Shown in pieces: positions 19,129-30,295 of a stretch of 41,768 bases of DNA; position 1 is the stretch's first letter, and every line of letters starts with the position of its first letter. Source of the DNA: Scenedesmus sp. ARA3. Its lineage: Eukaryota; Chlorophyta; Chlorophyceae; Sphaeropleales; Scenedesmaceae. Position numbers and translations under genes: made by a program. Under the pieces are notes generated by a model. That model made no database searches and was not told the DNA's origin. It saw only the letters and a program-made list of their open reading frames with translations. Where the stretch lies: assembly GCA_004335835.1 (NCBI GenBank), contig RWJK01000534.1, positions 1-41,768 of the forward strand. Direction: 5' to 3'.

Positions 19129-22100
19129 TTACACCTTCACGCCCTCTGGCAGCACGCGCTTGAGCACCTCGCTGCTGATCTTCTCTGCCTGTGCGTCCAG
19201 GCTCTTCAGCAGGCCCTCGCTCTCCTTCTCCATGGCAGCGATGGCAGACTCGGCCTCGCGGTTGACCTGGCGGCAGCAGCAGAAGGAGAAGAAAGCGCGT
19301 GTCAGCAGGCTATTATGGGACGCAAGCAGCAGTGGTGCAGCATATGATGGCAAGGAACAAGATCCAACAAGCTGGGTGCAGCTGCATGTCACTTGCACCA
19401 CAGCTCTTTTTGCCTTTAAATATGCAGCACCTATCGGAGTCACATGGAACAACACCGCAGATCTGGCTAGAAATCTTACGCCGAGTGTTATTTATCGCAT
19501 CACTAGTGGTCCTTGTGTATGTCACCCTGATCACCCCTTGCATGCTGTGTTTGCTCCATACATTAAGACGGGCTGTTGTATACCGGGTGATGATGGCGGT
19601 ATGTCACATGTGCCACTTTGGATTCCGGCATTATGTCGGTGGATGTGCCTGAGTGGGGCCCCACACCGCCTGCGCTGCACACTTTGTTTGAAATGGGCGC
19701 TAACTTTCGCCCATCCAGTAAAGCTACTACCTTGATGACGCCGGAGGTCAAAATACGCATGAAAGAAGAGCTCAGTACAGGCAATGCAACGGTGGCGTAA
19801 CTCAGCGTGCTATGCCTGCCGTGAGCATCGGGTTACTCTTGGTACCTTTACCAGTGCTGTGCTACAACGTATGCACACGGTAGTGGACGAGCTGGTGGAT
19901 GGTCGCGAATACACTTCCGCTTACAAGTCTGGTCACACCGCACCGGCTGGTCCGGTGATGGATGACTCAGGCCTTGCTAGGTTGAAACGTATGCGTGACC
20001 TGTTTGTTGTTGTTACGTTGGATAAGCTGTCTAGTGCCTTCAATGTGGTGTGCTTAAAATACTACGTTGAGGCTGTACAACATAATTTGCACACTGCTAG
20101 AAATTACGTGCCAGTACCGCTGACGATGCTGACCACAATAGCATTGCCATGGCGGCGCAACAGCTGGCCACGGCAGCTCGGGAGTTGGCACCATACTTGT
20201 ATGCGACTTTGAGTGAGGCAGCTTTACGGATTTCCATGGCCAAACTACCTGTGGCGAAAGCCATAGGAAAGGCTCATAAAACACCTTGGGCCATGCGCTA
20301 CCTGGCAGCTAGTACCGACAGTGGCTTGACTAGTGCGGCTCATTGGTGCACATACTTACTCCGTGCTGTTGAACTTGCGTTAGTGGCACAGTGGCGTGGT
20401 CTGATGGACGCTATGCCGGACGAAGCTTTGGAAAGGGCAGGCATGCAGCATGATGACCATAAACCATGGTTCATCGGCCAAACAGAGCAACTTGTGCGCA
20501 TGGTGGCGGCTTTCTCACATACTTGCATGTCACAGGAGGATTTTGACGCGGGTCACGGCTTTTCTGCCTTTGATGTGGAGCAGTTGTACGTTATGATTGG
20601 GCTGGATAACTTGGAGATGAGTTTGCTTGCATGCATTCTAACGGCCTGGCGCTGGTTTGAGGCAGGCCAACCTGAATCTCTTGCACCAGCGCCTCCGGCC
20701 CACTTACAACAAGATGATATGGAGGTTGATCATCTGGGTTGGCTTGTTGTTTATGCCCACAAAGATCAACATGCAGAGTATCTTCGGAGTGGACAACCCG
20801 GAGTGCGCCAGAGGTTTGGGTTTCCCAACCCCCAGCCGCACCAAGGGTTGGGGATGTGGAATGATCACCTAGGCAAAGTTGCTGATAAGGCTTGTTTATG
20901 CGCCTTTTTGTTGGTTGATGCTCAGCAGTTGGTACGCTTGATTATCCGCAACTCTTATGTGCGGTTCGGGCAGCAGGTTTATCGCCAGACAACTGGTATC
21001 CCTATGGGTGTGAACCCCGGGGTATACTTGGCAAACTTTTTCCTGTACGACAGCGAATTTCGTTTCTTCAGGCAGTTTTGTGACCTATTGCACCAATACA
21101 CCCCCGTGCATGACCCAGGCAATGTGTTCCCAGATCCCGCCGCCTTGCAATTCATTGCATGTCAGGACCCGCAGTTTGTGTTACAGCATGCCACTGCAGA
21201 CCAGATCGGCGAAGCAGTGTTGCATGTCATGGCTAATTTCAGGTTCATTGCACGTTTTGTTGACGATGAAATCTGCGGGGCCTACCAATACATCAGGCAG
21301 TTGGTGCATGTAGAGGACACCCTGTTGGGTGGGCTCATCCACGGCTTGTACCCCGCATACCTGAATGTGAAGGAGACTGCACCAGCAGAGCCAGCTCAAC
21401 CTCCACATGCCCCTCTTAGCGTAAATGCATTGGATGTGTGCATCTACTCGCATGCGATGAGAACGCAAGCAGGGGATGATGTCATGATCGCTACGACACG
21501 CTTGTATGATAAGCGCCGGCAGTCGTGTTTTAACGGCTTGGCGGTTCGTCGATTTGGACACATTTCTAGTAATGTAGCTGGTTCAGTGCACACTAGTGTG
21601 GTTTTGAGTGCCTTGCATCGTTTGCTGGTGGCTTGCGGTGACCTCGACAATTTCGTTGAAGAGGTGGCTAGGCTGGTTGCAGATTTGAATCAAAGTGGGT
21701 ATCAGCTACTTGCAGTATGGCGCTTGGTTATACGCTTTGTGCGCCATAAGGCCGCACGTCTCTATGGCGAGACTAACCCTATTTACGTATTTGCTCTGAT
21801 ATTCCACACGTTTTGCATCAACGCTGGGCAAGATCCCCCGTTTCAGGGGCGCATTCAGCGCCAAACTTTTTACCAGGGTTACAAAGCATGGAGACAGTGG
21901 TACGAGGACAGGTTACCATGTTAAAGTGTGTAACGGTGCGGTCACATGTAAAGGACTATGCCTGCAGCCCCCTTGGTGGCATCGCTTTGCTGACGGTCTT
22001 GGCTACCTGATGGGTTACACTCAACTTACACATGCATGTGCTAACTCACCAGATACCCAGTGCTCTCCCAGTGTTACTTCAGATGCTATCCGCACATGGC

Positions 22101-25100
22101 TTGCCCATGTCGTCGGGGGGCTAACGTTTTATTCAAAGCTTACCTTCGGGTCTAACTCATTCAGGCCAGGCAAGGCAAGCTTGCTACAGTACAACCCAGT
22201 CCACTGTCACTTCCGTAATGTAACTTAGACATGAAGTGCAAGATATCCGCCTCAGGTGCCACGTGGGTTACAAGCCAACTACCCACACACACAGCGTATT
22301 CACGTTGCACTTGTTGTGTTCTCCAGGTACTGACACCCATGTCACCTGCTACGCTGAGTCTTGCTATGTCTTTGCAACCCTCACACAGCACGTCTCGCTT
22401 TCAGATCGGCCACACATTTTTGTGGTCCTTTATCCCTCACCCGCCGTGTCTTTCTGCCCTGCGTTCAGGTGTACGCTGCATCAGGGGGATAACTACATTC
22501 CACATGGGGAGCTGCATGCAGCCCGTGTTCTGACACATTGCCTTTGCCCTCTACATATGTTTATAACATGACTCTGAAGTGACATCTATGTCCTTTCATG
22601 CTCATGTATTCCTTGTGACATCCTCGCTTCCCCATTCCACCATATGTCACTAATGCCGATGGTTGCTTTGTGTCACATGCCCTACATGTGTGTTTTCCAC
22701 ATGACATTATCAAGCTCTCTACCCTTGCGACCAAATCTCCTCACCCCCCTATACAAACAAACAAACAAACAAACTAAACAGGCAAACAAATCAAACATAC
22801 ACTAACCAATACATACATACATACATACATATACCAAGTCAACAAAACCAACCAACGAACACATAATTAAACAAATCCACAAAACAAACTGCAACAAACC
22901 CGTCAAGCTCACGTCCACATATCCCACTGCTCCAATGCCATGTGTTTTTTTCTTGTTGTGCAGCTACTCACTTGATACGCCAGCCTGTGTGGACGTTGCT
23001 GTGTTCAGGCACCGTGGTTCTACAACGTCATACCCAAGCCAGTGACAGCAGCCGGTCTGACTACTTCAACGCGCACACCTCACCTTGAAGCCAGTCACTT
23101 AGGAGGCAGAACCAGCTACTATATATCAGTCTGCACAATATGCACCAGTCTATCAACGGCCTCTACTGACAACAAACCGCTGACCCCAAGGCCATTTCTT
23201 CCTGCTTGCAGGTAATGTCTGACACAGTGTGCAGTGTGCCTTAGAGGCAGCATCAGGATCTAGATTTGCCATGCATGTACCAAGGAGGGCAGTGACACCT
23301 CCATTAGTTGTACACCAACGGATTCACAAGCCCGGCACGGAAGACGCTCGATGATGAACCCACCTTGATATCTACCTAGCAACCCTGCACCGGCGCCCAT
23401 CACAGGAGCAAAGACCCCACTCAGGTGACGGGTTTCCATTTAAGTAAGTTTCATCCCTGCTTACGCAGGATACTCCGCCCGTACGTCCCATAAACCTTTT
23501 CGTTTGTTATAATCCTAGCGGGATATTTCCTTTCGACGCCCACTTCGTTCGAATAATTCCATCTGCTTTACATGCTGAACAACTCTGAAAACTCCATGTT
23601 GACAGCCAACCGCAGCGCATGCCATGTTCAAGCAGTCATTGCTGCGCCGGCTGGCTACAGCCCTGCTGCTTCCACACATGACAAATCCCCAACACCACAC
23701 CGCAAACCCTCACACCACATAGCGCCGCCGCGCACCTTCATCTTGGCGTCGTTGTAGACCTTGTCCAGCTCGCTCTGCTTCTCGCTCTTCTTGGCGTTGA
23801 CCATGGCGGACACCTCACTGCGGGCATCCTTGATCAGCTTCTCAGCCTCAGCGGTCAGGGCGGCCAGCTCAGAGCTGCCGTCCTTCACGCTGCCCAGCTG
23901 GTTGCGCAGCAGCGCGTCACGCTCGTCCAGCACCTGGTTTGCGGCAGCAGCAGCAGCAGCAGCAGCAGATGCCGGAGATGTGTTTAGGTCATGTTGGATG
24001 TGTGAGAGAAGCAGCTGATACCGAGCTATTGCTGGTGTTGACCGATACGTGGCGTGACACACGTACTGACCCGCTGTGCTGAGGATGAGTTCCTGCTGCG
24101 CGCGTCTCAGGCGGCAGGTAAGCCTGCCTGCCTGGCATTTGCAATTGCATGCTGCTATTTCTTCTGCCGTCTTCCCTGCTGCCTGCTGTGCTGTCTACTC
24201 TTGTCGCCGTTTCACGCACGGCACACTCCCTCCAAGCAAAGCCAATGCTGCCGTGCCGCAAGCACTGCCAGCTGGCCGTAGGCACGCAAGCGCATACACA
24301 GCAAACAGCTGCAGCAACGGTGCACGGCTCTTGCAGGATGACCTGAAGCCCTCTCTTATTGCTGCTGCTGAGGTGCAAGGTGGCAACAGCTGCCAAACGG
24401 CTTCGCCTTCTGTGGCTTATTGCTGAGCGAGGGCCCTTGCAGGACAGCTGCTGCCACATCCAGCTGCATGTGTCTCCCCCAATTGCGCGACTGCCGCACC
24501 CCAACATGCAAGTGCTCTAACACATCAGGCAATCCCCAATGAACAGCCTGTACAGCATCATAACCGCCGCTGCTGCTCACCTTGCCGACGGGGGTGAACC
24601 AGAACTTCTCCAGGAACACCATCAGCAGCAGGATCTCGCCGGCCATGATGGGCAGCGTCAGGTTGAAGTCGAACAGCTTACCGGCCTCGGCAGCTGCGGG
24701 CATGGCCATGATAATGTTGGCCACTGCAGCAGAAGAAAGATAGAAACATATGAGTTGCAGGCAGGCAGGCAGCAGGTCAGAAGGCAGGCGCTTTGCAGGA
24801 CAGTGTTGAGGGTGGGGTTGAGGACTGCTGAGGGGGTGCTGACAGCATGCAGACAGGAGCTGGCTATGTTGATTAGTGGTTATCTGCAACGAAGAATAGC
24901 TGCAGGCTGCAAGCTGGCAGATGCATTAGGATTAGGGGGCCCAGCTGCAGCAGGTCCCTTATGCTGCCCCAGCATGGTGCTGCTTGGATTCAAAGTGACT
25001 GCGTCAACGATCGCTGACAATCTGCGTAGCTGAGGAGCTGCAGGGCCTGCTCATTGCTGCGAGGAGCTTTAAGACAGCGTGCGAATCGGTGCTGCAGCTC

Positions 25101-25396
25101 GCCGGCAGCAAACTCCTGAATCATGCCTCCTGCCTGGTACTTTCATTGGCTGAAGCTATAACACTCAAAACAATTGAAGGATCCTTGCTGCTGCCTGCGC
25201 CTGAAGGCCTGCCTGCTGCAGCCATGCCCTGCCAATGACTCTGACCTGCGGTTGCGATGGCTGGCTTCACAACGGCTGGCAGCTGCTGCTTCTGGCCGCT
25301 GGCACGGACCACCATGCGCACAGCGCGGGTGGGCTGTGCAGGCCTAGCAGTGCTAGCGCCTGCGAAGCACTTGGTGCGTGACAGCATGCAAGCCAT
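19129..25396 (-). CDS. atpG: Chloroplast ATP synthase subunit b' (CF0 subunit II), nucleus-encoded, four exons
   Basis: Exons are 25396-25246, 24723-24581, 23933-23736 and 19266-19129. All GT-AG, phase-closed, 209 residues. The N-terminus (MACMLSRTKCFAGA, then RPAQPTRAVRMVVRASG) is a typical algal chloroplast transit peptide, followed by a second hydrophobic, thylakoid-targeting-like part ending MAMPAAAEA. The mature protein has one N-terminal membrane helix (FNLTLPIMAGEILLLMVFLE with KFWFTPVGK) and a long charged stalk helix (SVKDGSSELAALTAEAEKL, SAMVNAKKSEKQSELDKVYN) ending VLKRVLPEGVKV. Subunit b' pairs with b as the peripheral stalk holding CF1 static against the rotating c-ring. An upstream in-frame ATG at 25444 is possible; I chose 25396 because MACMLSR starts a normal transit peptide. 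The last intron (4,469 bp) contains an antisense retroelement. No exon echoes are seen here. Confidence 0.95.
19430..20148 (+). pseudogene. Frameshifted N-terminal part of the retroelement protein
   Basis: Coding similarity continues upstream of the intact RT frame but switches frame about three times: near 19600-19640, 19770-19800 and 20105-20150. Pieces include an ALHTLFEMGANFRPSS segment like the 'W..L...G..FRP' block of such elements, and LFVVVTLDKLSSAFNVVCLK resembling the N-terminal DKG-type motif of Penelope-like proteins. The frame changes indicate decay; introns or assembly error are alternatives. Described as it stands, not restored. Confidence 0.6.
20149..21924 (+). CDS. Reverse transcriptase domain of the Penelope-like element
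   Basis: An uninterrupted 591-codon frame. RT motifs in order: KAHKTPWAMRYLAAS (41-55), motif A FSAFDVEQLYVMI (138-150), motif B TTGIPMGVNPGVYLANFFLY (281-300), motif C RFVDDE (369-374; YVDD-type with Phe), motif D region YLNVKET to NALDVCIY (404-433), then LYDKR (452-456) and HISSNV (471-476), both typical of the C-terminal thumb of this element group. The catalytic aspartates (D142, D372, D373) are present. The C-terminus ends in GYKAWRQWYE without a GIY-YIG domain. It would copy element RNA into DNA at the target. Membership in the PLE/TERT-like group is from motif memory; a related RT family without endonuclease is the alternative. Confidence 0.8.
   Translation: MAAQQLATAARELAPYLYATLSEAALRISMAKLPVAKAIGKAHKTPWAMRYLAASTDSGLTSAAHWCTYLLRAVELALVAQWRGLMDAMPDEALERAGMQHDDHKPWFIGQTEQLVRMVAAFSHTCMSQEDFDAGHGFSAFDVEQLYVMIGLDNLEMSLLACILTAWRWFEAGQPESLAPAPPAHLQQDDMEVDHLGWLVVYAHKDQHAEYLRSGQPGVRQRFGFPNPQPHQGLGMWNDHLGKVADKACLCAFLLVDAQQLVRLIIRNSYVRFGQQVYRQTTGIPMGVNPGVYLANFFLYDSEFRFFRQFCDLLHQYTPVHDPGNVFPDPAALQFIACQDPQFVLQHATADQIGEAVLHVMANFRFIARFVDDEICGAYQYIRQLVHVEDTLLGGLIHGLYPAYLNVKETAPAEPAQPPHAPLSVNALDVCIYSHAMRTQAGDDVMIATTRLYDKRRQSCFNGLAVRRFGHISSNVAGSVHTSVVLSALHRLLVACGDLDNFVEEVARLVADLNQSGYQLLAVWRLVIRFVRHKAARLYGETNPIYVFALIFHTFCINAGQDPPFQGRIQRQTFYQGYKAWRQWYEDRLPC
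22231..23735. other. Remainder of atpG intron 3, AT-richer, no gene
   Basis: No open frame with recognisable content. It contains the (AAAC)n/(ATAC)n tract at 22753-22834, and its composition matches the retroelement part rather than host introns, so it is probably the element's 3' non-coding region and/or older inserted DNA. Confidence 0.4.
22753..22834. repeat. (AAAC)n and (ATAC)n simple repeats
   Basis: ACAAACAAACAAACAAAC is followed by degenerate AAAC words and ACATACATACATACATACAT. This is the only A-rich tetranucleotide tract in a window otherwise dominated by CAG repeats. It lies about 830 bp past the RT stop. Confidence 0.85.
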
Positions 25397-27081
25397 TGTG
25401 CCGGATTTGAGTAAAAATGGCGATGAGTCAACGCACTGCAACAAAGGTGACGCAGTACGCTCAATGCACGCCTATTGGCGAGGATCGAGCCTCATGCACC
25501 CACCCTAAACCCGACCCGCACTGTTCGCCTGCGATGTACATTCCAAAGCAATAGTGGCTTCATCCTTTCTTGTTTTAACCTACCTTGGCATCAGTTTTGA
25601 CATCAGTCGGGAAGCGAAGCAAGTGCTACTACTGCTGTTGCCCCTGGGCAAGTGCTTGTGCTCGGGGAACATCCAGCTCTGCCTGTCCTGGGTGGACGTG
25701 CTTGTACACCTGACTTGATCGACGCCTCATGCACTGGCCTGCACCCTGATATACGTATGTGTACGATGCAGCAGCTGCTGAACACCAGCTGCTGTTACTG
25801 CAGCCTGATGCTGTGCTCTGTTGCCAGAACAGTTGGCGCACAGCAGTGCAGGGCGCAGTAGGTAGCCACAAATGCAATGCAATTATTTCTGGGATAGCAC
25901 AGCATAGCAGTTCTGGATACGCTGCTTCACCAGCGACTTCAAGGCAGGTGGTCTCCTGCAGACTAGGCGGGCAGCAGGCTAGGTGAGGACAGCCGTTTGT
26001 TGCGTTGGTGGCAGGGCAGCTGACATATCCTTGTACAGACAATACCAAACGCACTTTATCATGGCTATCGCACGCTCTTCAACTGTACCCCGCATAGCAA
26101 CTTGCGTAACTTCATCAGCACAGTCCTGCCATGGGAGACCTGCAGATTCACATTTGGATATATGGGCATAGCAACTCCCTCGCCAAGGGCTGCAACAAGT
26201 TGCAGAAGCAGCTGTTTGATAATTTGCGCTGTTTGATGAGCACCTGCACAGCTCAGGCTACTGCATGCTGTATGAAACCCTGTCAACAGCATCAGTACCA
26301 GCTGCAGCAGCAGATGCAACTCCCACGCACAGCCCACTCTGAGCACCAAAGGACTTGACCGGGGGCTTCTGGTCCAGCATCAACATTGTTTGAAGGTGTG
26401 CAACTGCCACAGTTTTCAAGGCACATAATAAACATCCTGGTCGACAAGCTCAGAGGCTCTCATGCTTATCATACAGAAAGGTCGTTCAGCACCGTTACAT
26501 GAGCAAGATTAGCATACGGCAACAAGATGACAGCAACACTGTATAGTTCCTCCAGCAGCAGCATTGCAAGTAAAAATCCCATTGTCAACAACTGAACAGA
26601 ATGCGCATTCAACCATTTTAAAAACTGCATGCGGTGAGCACCCGTATCTGCCAGATACAGTTTTTCTTTCTTCAGATACAGTGTTAGCGACCTTGGCATC
26701 AATATACCTGCTGAGCTGACAGTATTGAGCAGGAACATGGAGCCATAGCACTGCAACAACAAGCTTTCAGCTGTGCTGTCAGCTGATGCAACTAAAACCC
26801 ACTCAGCAGAGCCTGAGTCAACATTGGGAACAAGGCAGTACAAATGTACACAACGTGAGCTTATGGACAACATCTACCACTTGGCATGATGCAATCGAGC
26901 CAAAATGACAAGCCTGCACCCATATGGGACGATACTGGCAATCACAAGGACGTGCAAATGAACACATCTGACACATCAAACTGTGACTCCCCCTTCACAT
27001 CTTAACATCTTTTGAACCTGAACTGAACAGATCATCCGAGGATCCCCACTAAGCTCATTACACCAAGGCGTAGCCACGCCA
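25397..27081. other. Intergenic region upstream of atpG
   Basis: This holds the atpG promoter and the 3' flank of the next minus-strand gene. An open frame on the minus strand at 26469-26873 has hydrophobic stretches but no family motif. Nothing else is seen. A TTACA (minus-strand TGTAA) at 27058-27062 could be a poly(A) signal for the gene ending at 27323. Confidence 0.4.
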
Positions 27082-27185
27082 TCATCCGTTCATCTACATC
27101 GCCGCCCACCGCTTGTTGTGCTGCTCCACCAGCCGCCACTCCTGCTCCTACAACACCGCTTGGTCCAAGCAGTGCCTCACCATTG
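27082..27185 (-). repeat. Downstream copy of the terminal exon end of the Gln/Ala-rich gene
   Basis: It matches 27324-27431, which encodes the LVEQHNKRVAAM end of the protein, with scattered substitutions; GCTGCTCCACCAGCCGC is identical in both. It lies on the 3' side of the real terminal exon, beyond the stop. Confidence 0.8.
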
Positions 27186-27322
27186 TAATGCTCGCACCCA
27201 GGGGACGTGCGAGCAATCACAACAACATGACCAACCCTTGCATGCCTGTTGATGCTGAACAAATTATGCTCCTTGACATGCCACTACCCTCACCACGAGG
27301 ATAGCACACACCACACCGGCGA

Positions 27323-28542
27323 TCACTCATTCATCTGCATAGCTGCCACCCGCTTGTTATGCTGCTCCACCAGCCGCTTCAGCCGCTCTTGCTCCTGCAG
27401 CACCGCTTGATCCACGCCGTGGCTCACCATGTGCATCTCAAGCGCCTGGATCAGCTGCTCACCTTCTTGTTCCCCATCATTGGCTGCTGCATCAGCACCC
27501 GACGCATGGATGCTGTTCTTGCGGGTGTGCCCCCGTGAAGAGCTCTTGCGCCGCACACGTGGCTTGATCGGCGCCTGCATTTGGCCTGCGATCTGCGGCT
27601 GTAGGAAGCCGTGTGAAGACAGGGGAGACAATGGCGAGCCTACGGCTGGTGCAGCGCCTGCTGCTACTGCTGCTGCTGCTGCAACGGGCCATGATTGAGG
27701 AGACTGCAATGTAGCAGGAGTGGCGAAGATACCAGAGGCAGACAGCTGCTGCTGCTGGACTTGGTAAGGCTGACTTGGCAGGCTGATAGCTCGCCTGCCT
27801 GCTAGGCTGCCTGGAGTGCCGATGAGAGGCGAAGGCTGCTGCAGCAGAGACCCCGGTGCTGCTGCTGCTGCTGCTGGAGGTGGCAGTAGCGGTGGCGGTG
27901 GCGGCATCATTTCGCCTTGCTGCAGCAGCGTTTCTGCAGCTGGAGCTGCTGTTGGCATGAAGTCTGCAGCTGCAAATGGAGCTGCACCAGCAATTGCGGG
28001 CTCTGTTGCTGGCTGCAGCTGAGCGGCTTGCCATGGCTGCTGCAAGGCCTGAAGCCCCTCTGCAATGAAGCGCCCACTTGCACCAGCAACGGCAGTAGAC
28101 ACCGTAGGGGATGGACCAAAACCTGCAAAGCCAGCGACACTGCTGCCTGACTCCACCACTCGCCCTGCAGCAGCTGCAGGCTGCATCACAGGGTACCAGC
28201 TGTCAGGTGGAGCGTCGTTGAACCGCTGCATGGGAGCCGCAAGCGATATGCCTGCAGCAAAACCTTGCTGCTGCTGTCCTAAAACAGGAAGCGGAGGTTG
28301 CAGCTGCTGCTGCTGCTGGTGGTCGTGGTAGCTTTGCGGCAGCGGTCGCAGCATGCCGCCAGAGCCGACTCTGCTTGCGGGGTAAGCAGTTGGTGGCCTG
28401 CGGTTCACAATCTTGCTCACTGTGTGACTGCTGCTGCCGCCACTGCCGCTGCTGCTGCTGTTGAGGTTGTGCCCAATACTGCTGGGTGCCCAGGACTGGG
28501 ATCTGCTGAGATCTGTGAGGCCAGCAGGCTGCCACCGCTGCC

Positions 28543-28583
<41 letters not shown>

Positions 28584-28617
28584 GGGTGGTGGTAGTGCTG
28601 CCGGCGATACACATGCC

Positions 28618-28709
<92 letters not shown>

Positions 28710-30250
28710 GGTACGGCCCAACCGGCCATCCCGCCAAAGCCATCAGCAGCAGCAGCAGCAGCCGCAGGATTAAAGGCTTCACTGTTAGCGCGTTCAAACT
28801 GGGCCACTGCAGCAGCAGCAGCTGGGCTGAGCTGCAGCTGCCAGGGCAGGGCCGGCTGCTGAGGTGGCGTCATCTCGTCAAGTAGCCTGTTACATGACAT
28901 CATGACGTCACTCAGCACCTGCAGGCGGCAGCAGCAGCAGCAAGCAAGCGAGGCTCAAAATTCATTCTTGAAAATGTCATAACTGCAGCAGTTGACAGAT
29001 CCCAAGCCCTGGTCTTACAAAGCCTAGAATGAGGCTTCCCACAGCACTCTTGCTTTCCCCTCTCACCTGCCGCACTGTGAAGTACACCGATGGTGCGAAG
29101 TTCGCACCCGAGGCAGGTGTGAAGTTCACGACAGCTGAGCCTGTGAGCCTCAAGCTGCTGGCTTCACTACCATCGCCACAGCCACCCTCAGTAGCATCAG
29201 AAGCAGCAGCAGCAGCACCTGATGATGCTGCTGCTGCTGTCTTCCCTAACACGGGCGTCCCCACTGTCCTGCTTGAGGTTGCAGTTGACGGTGCTGCTGC
29301 TGCTGCTCCTGCTGTGCCGGCACTAGCAGCAGCTGCTGCAGAACGGTCACTGGCAGCAGCAGTGTGCTGCAAAACTGGGCTGGCGCCAACGCTGCTTGCT
29401 CTCTGCTGCGGCTGCTGCAGCTGCTGCAGCTGCTGTTGGCCTGTATACGCGCCGCTCCGCACCAGCTGGTCACCCAAGTGCTGCTGCTGCTGCTGCTGCT
29501 GGTGCTGTTGCTGTTGCTGCTGCTGGCGATGCTGCTCTTGCTGCTGCCAGGCATAGGTATCCTGCTGCAGTGCAGAGCCCATAAGGGTATGCCTGGTTCC
29601 TGCAGCAGCAGCTGCTCCTGCACCTGCTGCTGCCGCTGCTGCCGCCGCTGCTGCTGCACCTGCTGCTATTGCTGCCAGCCGTTCCCTAGACGCAGCATGC
29701 TGCTGCATACCGCCAAACTGCAGAGGGGACCTATCGGGCAGTGCTGCTGCTGCTGCCATCTGTCCTCCCAACCCACCATACGCACCTGCTGCTGCAAACA
29801 TTCCGCCGGCTGTTGTAGATGATGGAGTAGGTGCTGCAGCTAGCAATGCAGCGGGCATGGGCTGCTGCGGTGTGGGAGGTGCTAACCACACGGGCCTAAC
29901 AGCAGCAGCAGCAGCTGGCGGTGCTGCTGCCAGATCTGTCAGCACACGGCAGCAGCAGGAGAGCAGCTTATCAAGCAGCATCTGCTTGGCCCTGTGCTGA
30001 ACTCTGGCTGTGCTCCAAGCACGCGTGCTGGCGGTGCCAGTTGAGCTGGGACCAGCAGCAGCTGCTGGGGACCAAGTTGGCAGCCCCAGCTGCTGCTGCT
30101 GCTGCTGCTGCTGTGTGGCTGTTTCATAGCCTGCTATGTTCAGCCCTCCCATCATACTGCCTGATGAGGCATATGGTGCTGGTGGTGCTGGTGGTAGGCC
30201 CCAGCCCTGCACAGGCAGCCCTTGCATGCTGGACATGCTGCTGCTCACTG

Positions 30251-30295
<45 letters not shown>

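Larger units (their letters stand above)
19430..22230 (+). mobile_element. Penelope-like (PLE-type) retroelement in the last atpG intron, antisense to host gene
   Basis: The element-coding strand runs opposite to atpG and lies wholly inside its 4.5-kb intron 3. Coding similarity begins near 19430 (LARNLTPSVIYRITSGPCVC) and ends with the RT stop at 21924. The intron from about 19390 to 23600 almost lacks the CAG/CTG words that saturate the flanks, so the whole insertion may be larger than the coding part. No terminal repeat or target duplication was found by eye, so boundaries are approximate. No GIY-YIG endonuclease module was recognised. Confidence 0.75.

Noticed and set aside
26469..26873. 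134-codon minus-strand open frame with hydrophobic segments
   Set aside because: No recognised motif, no adjoining exon in phase, atypical codon use. Left as intergenic.
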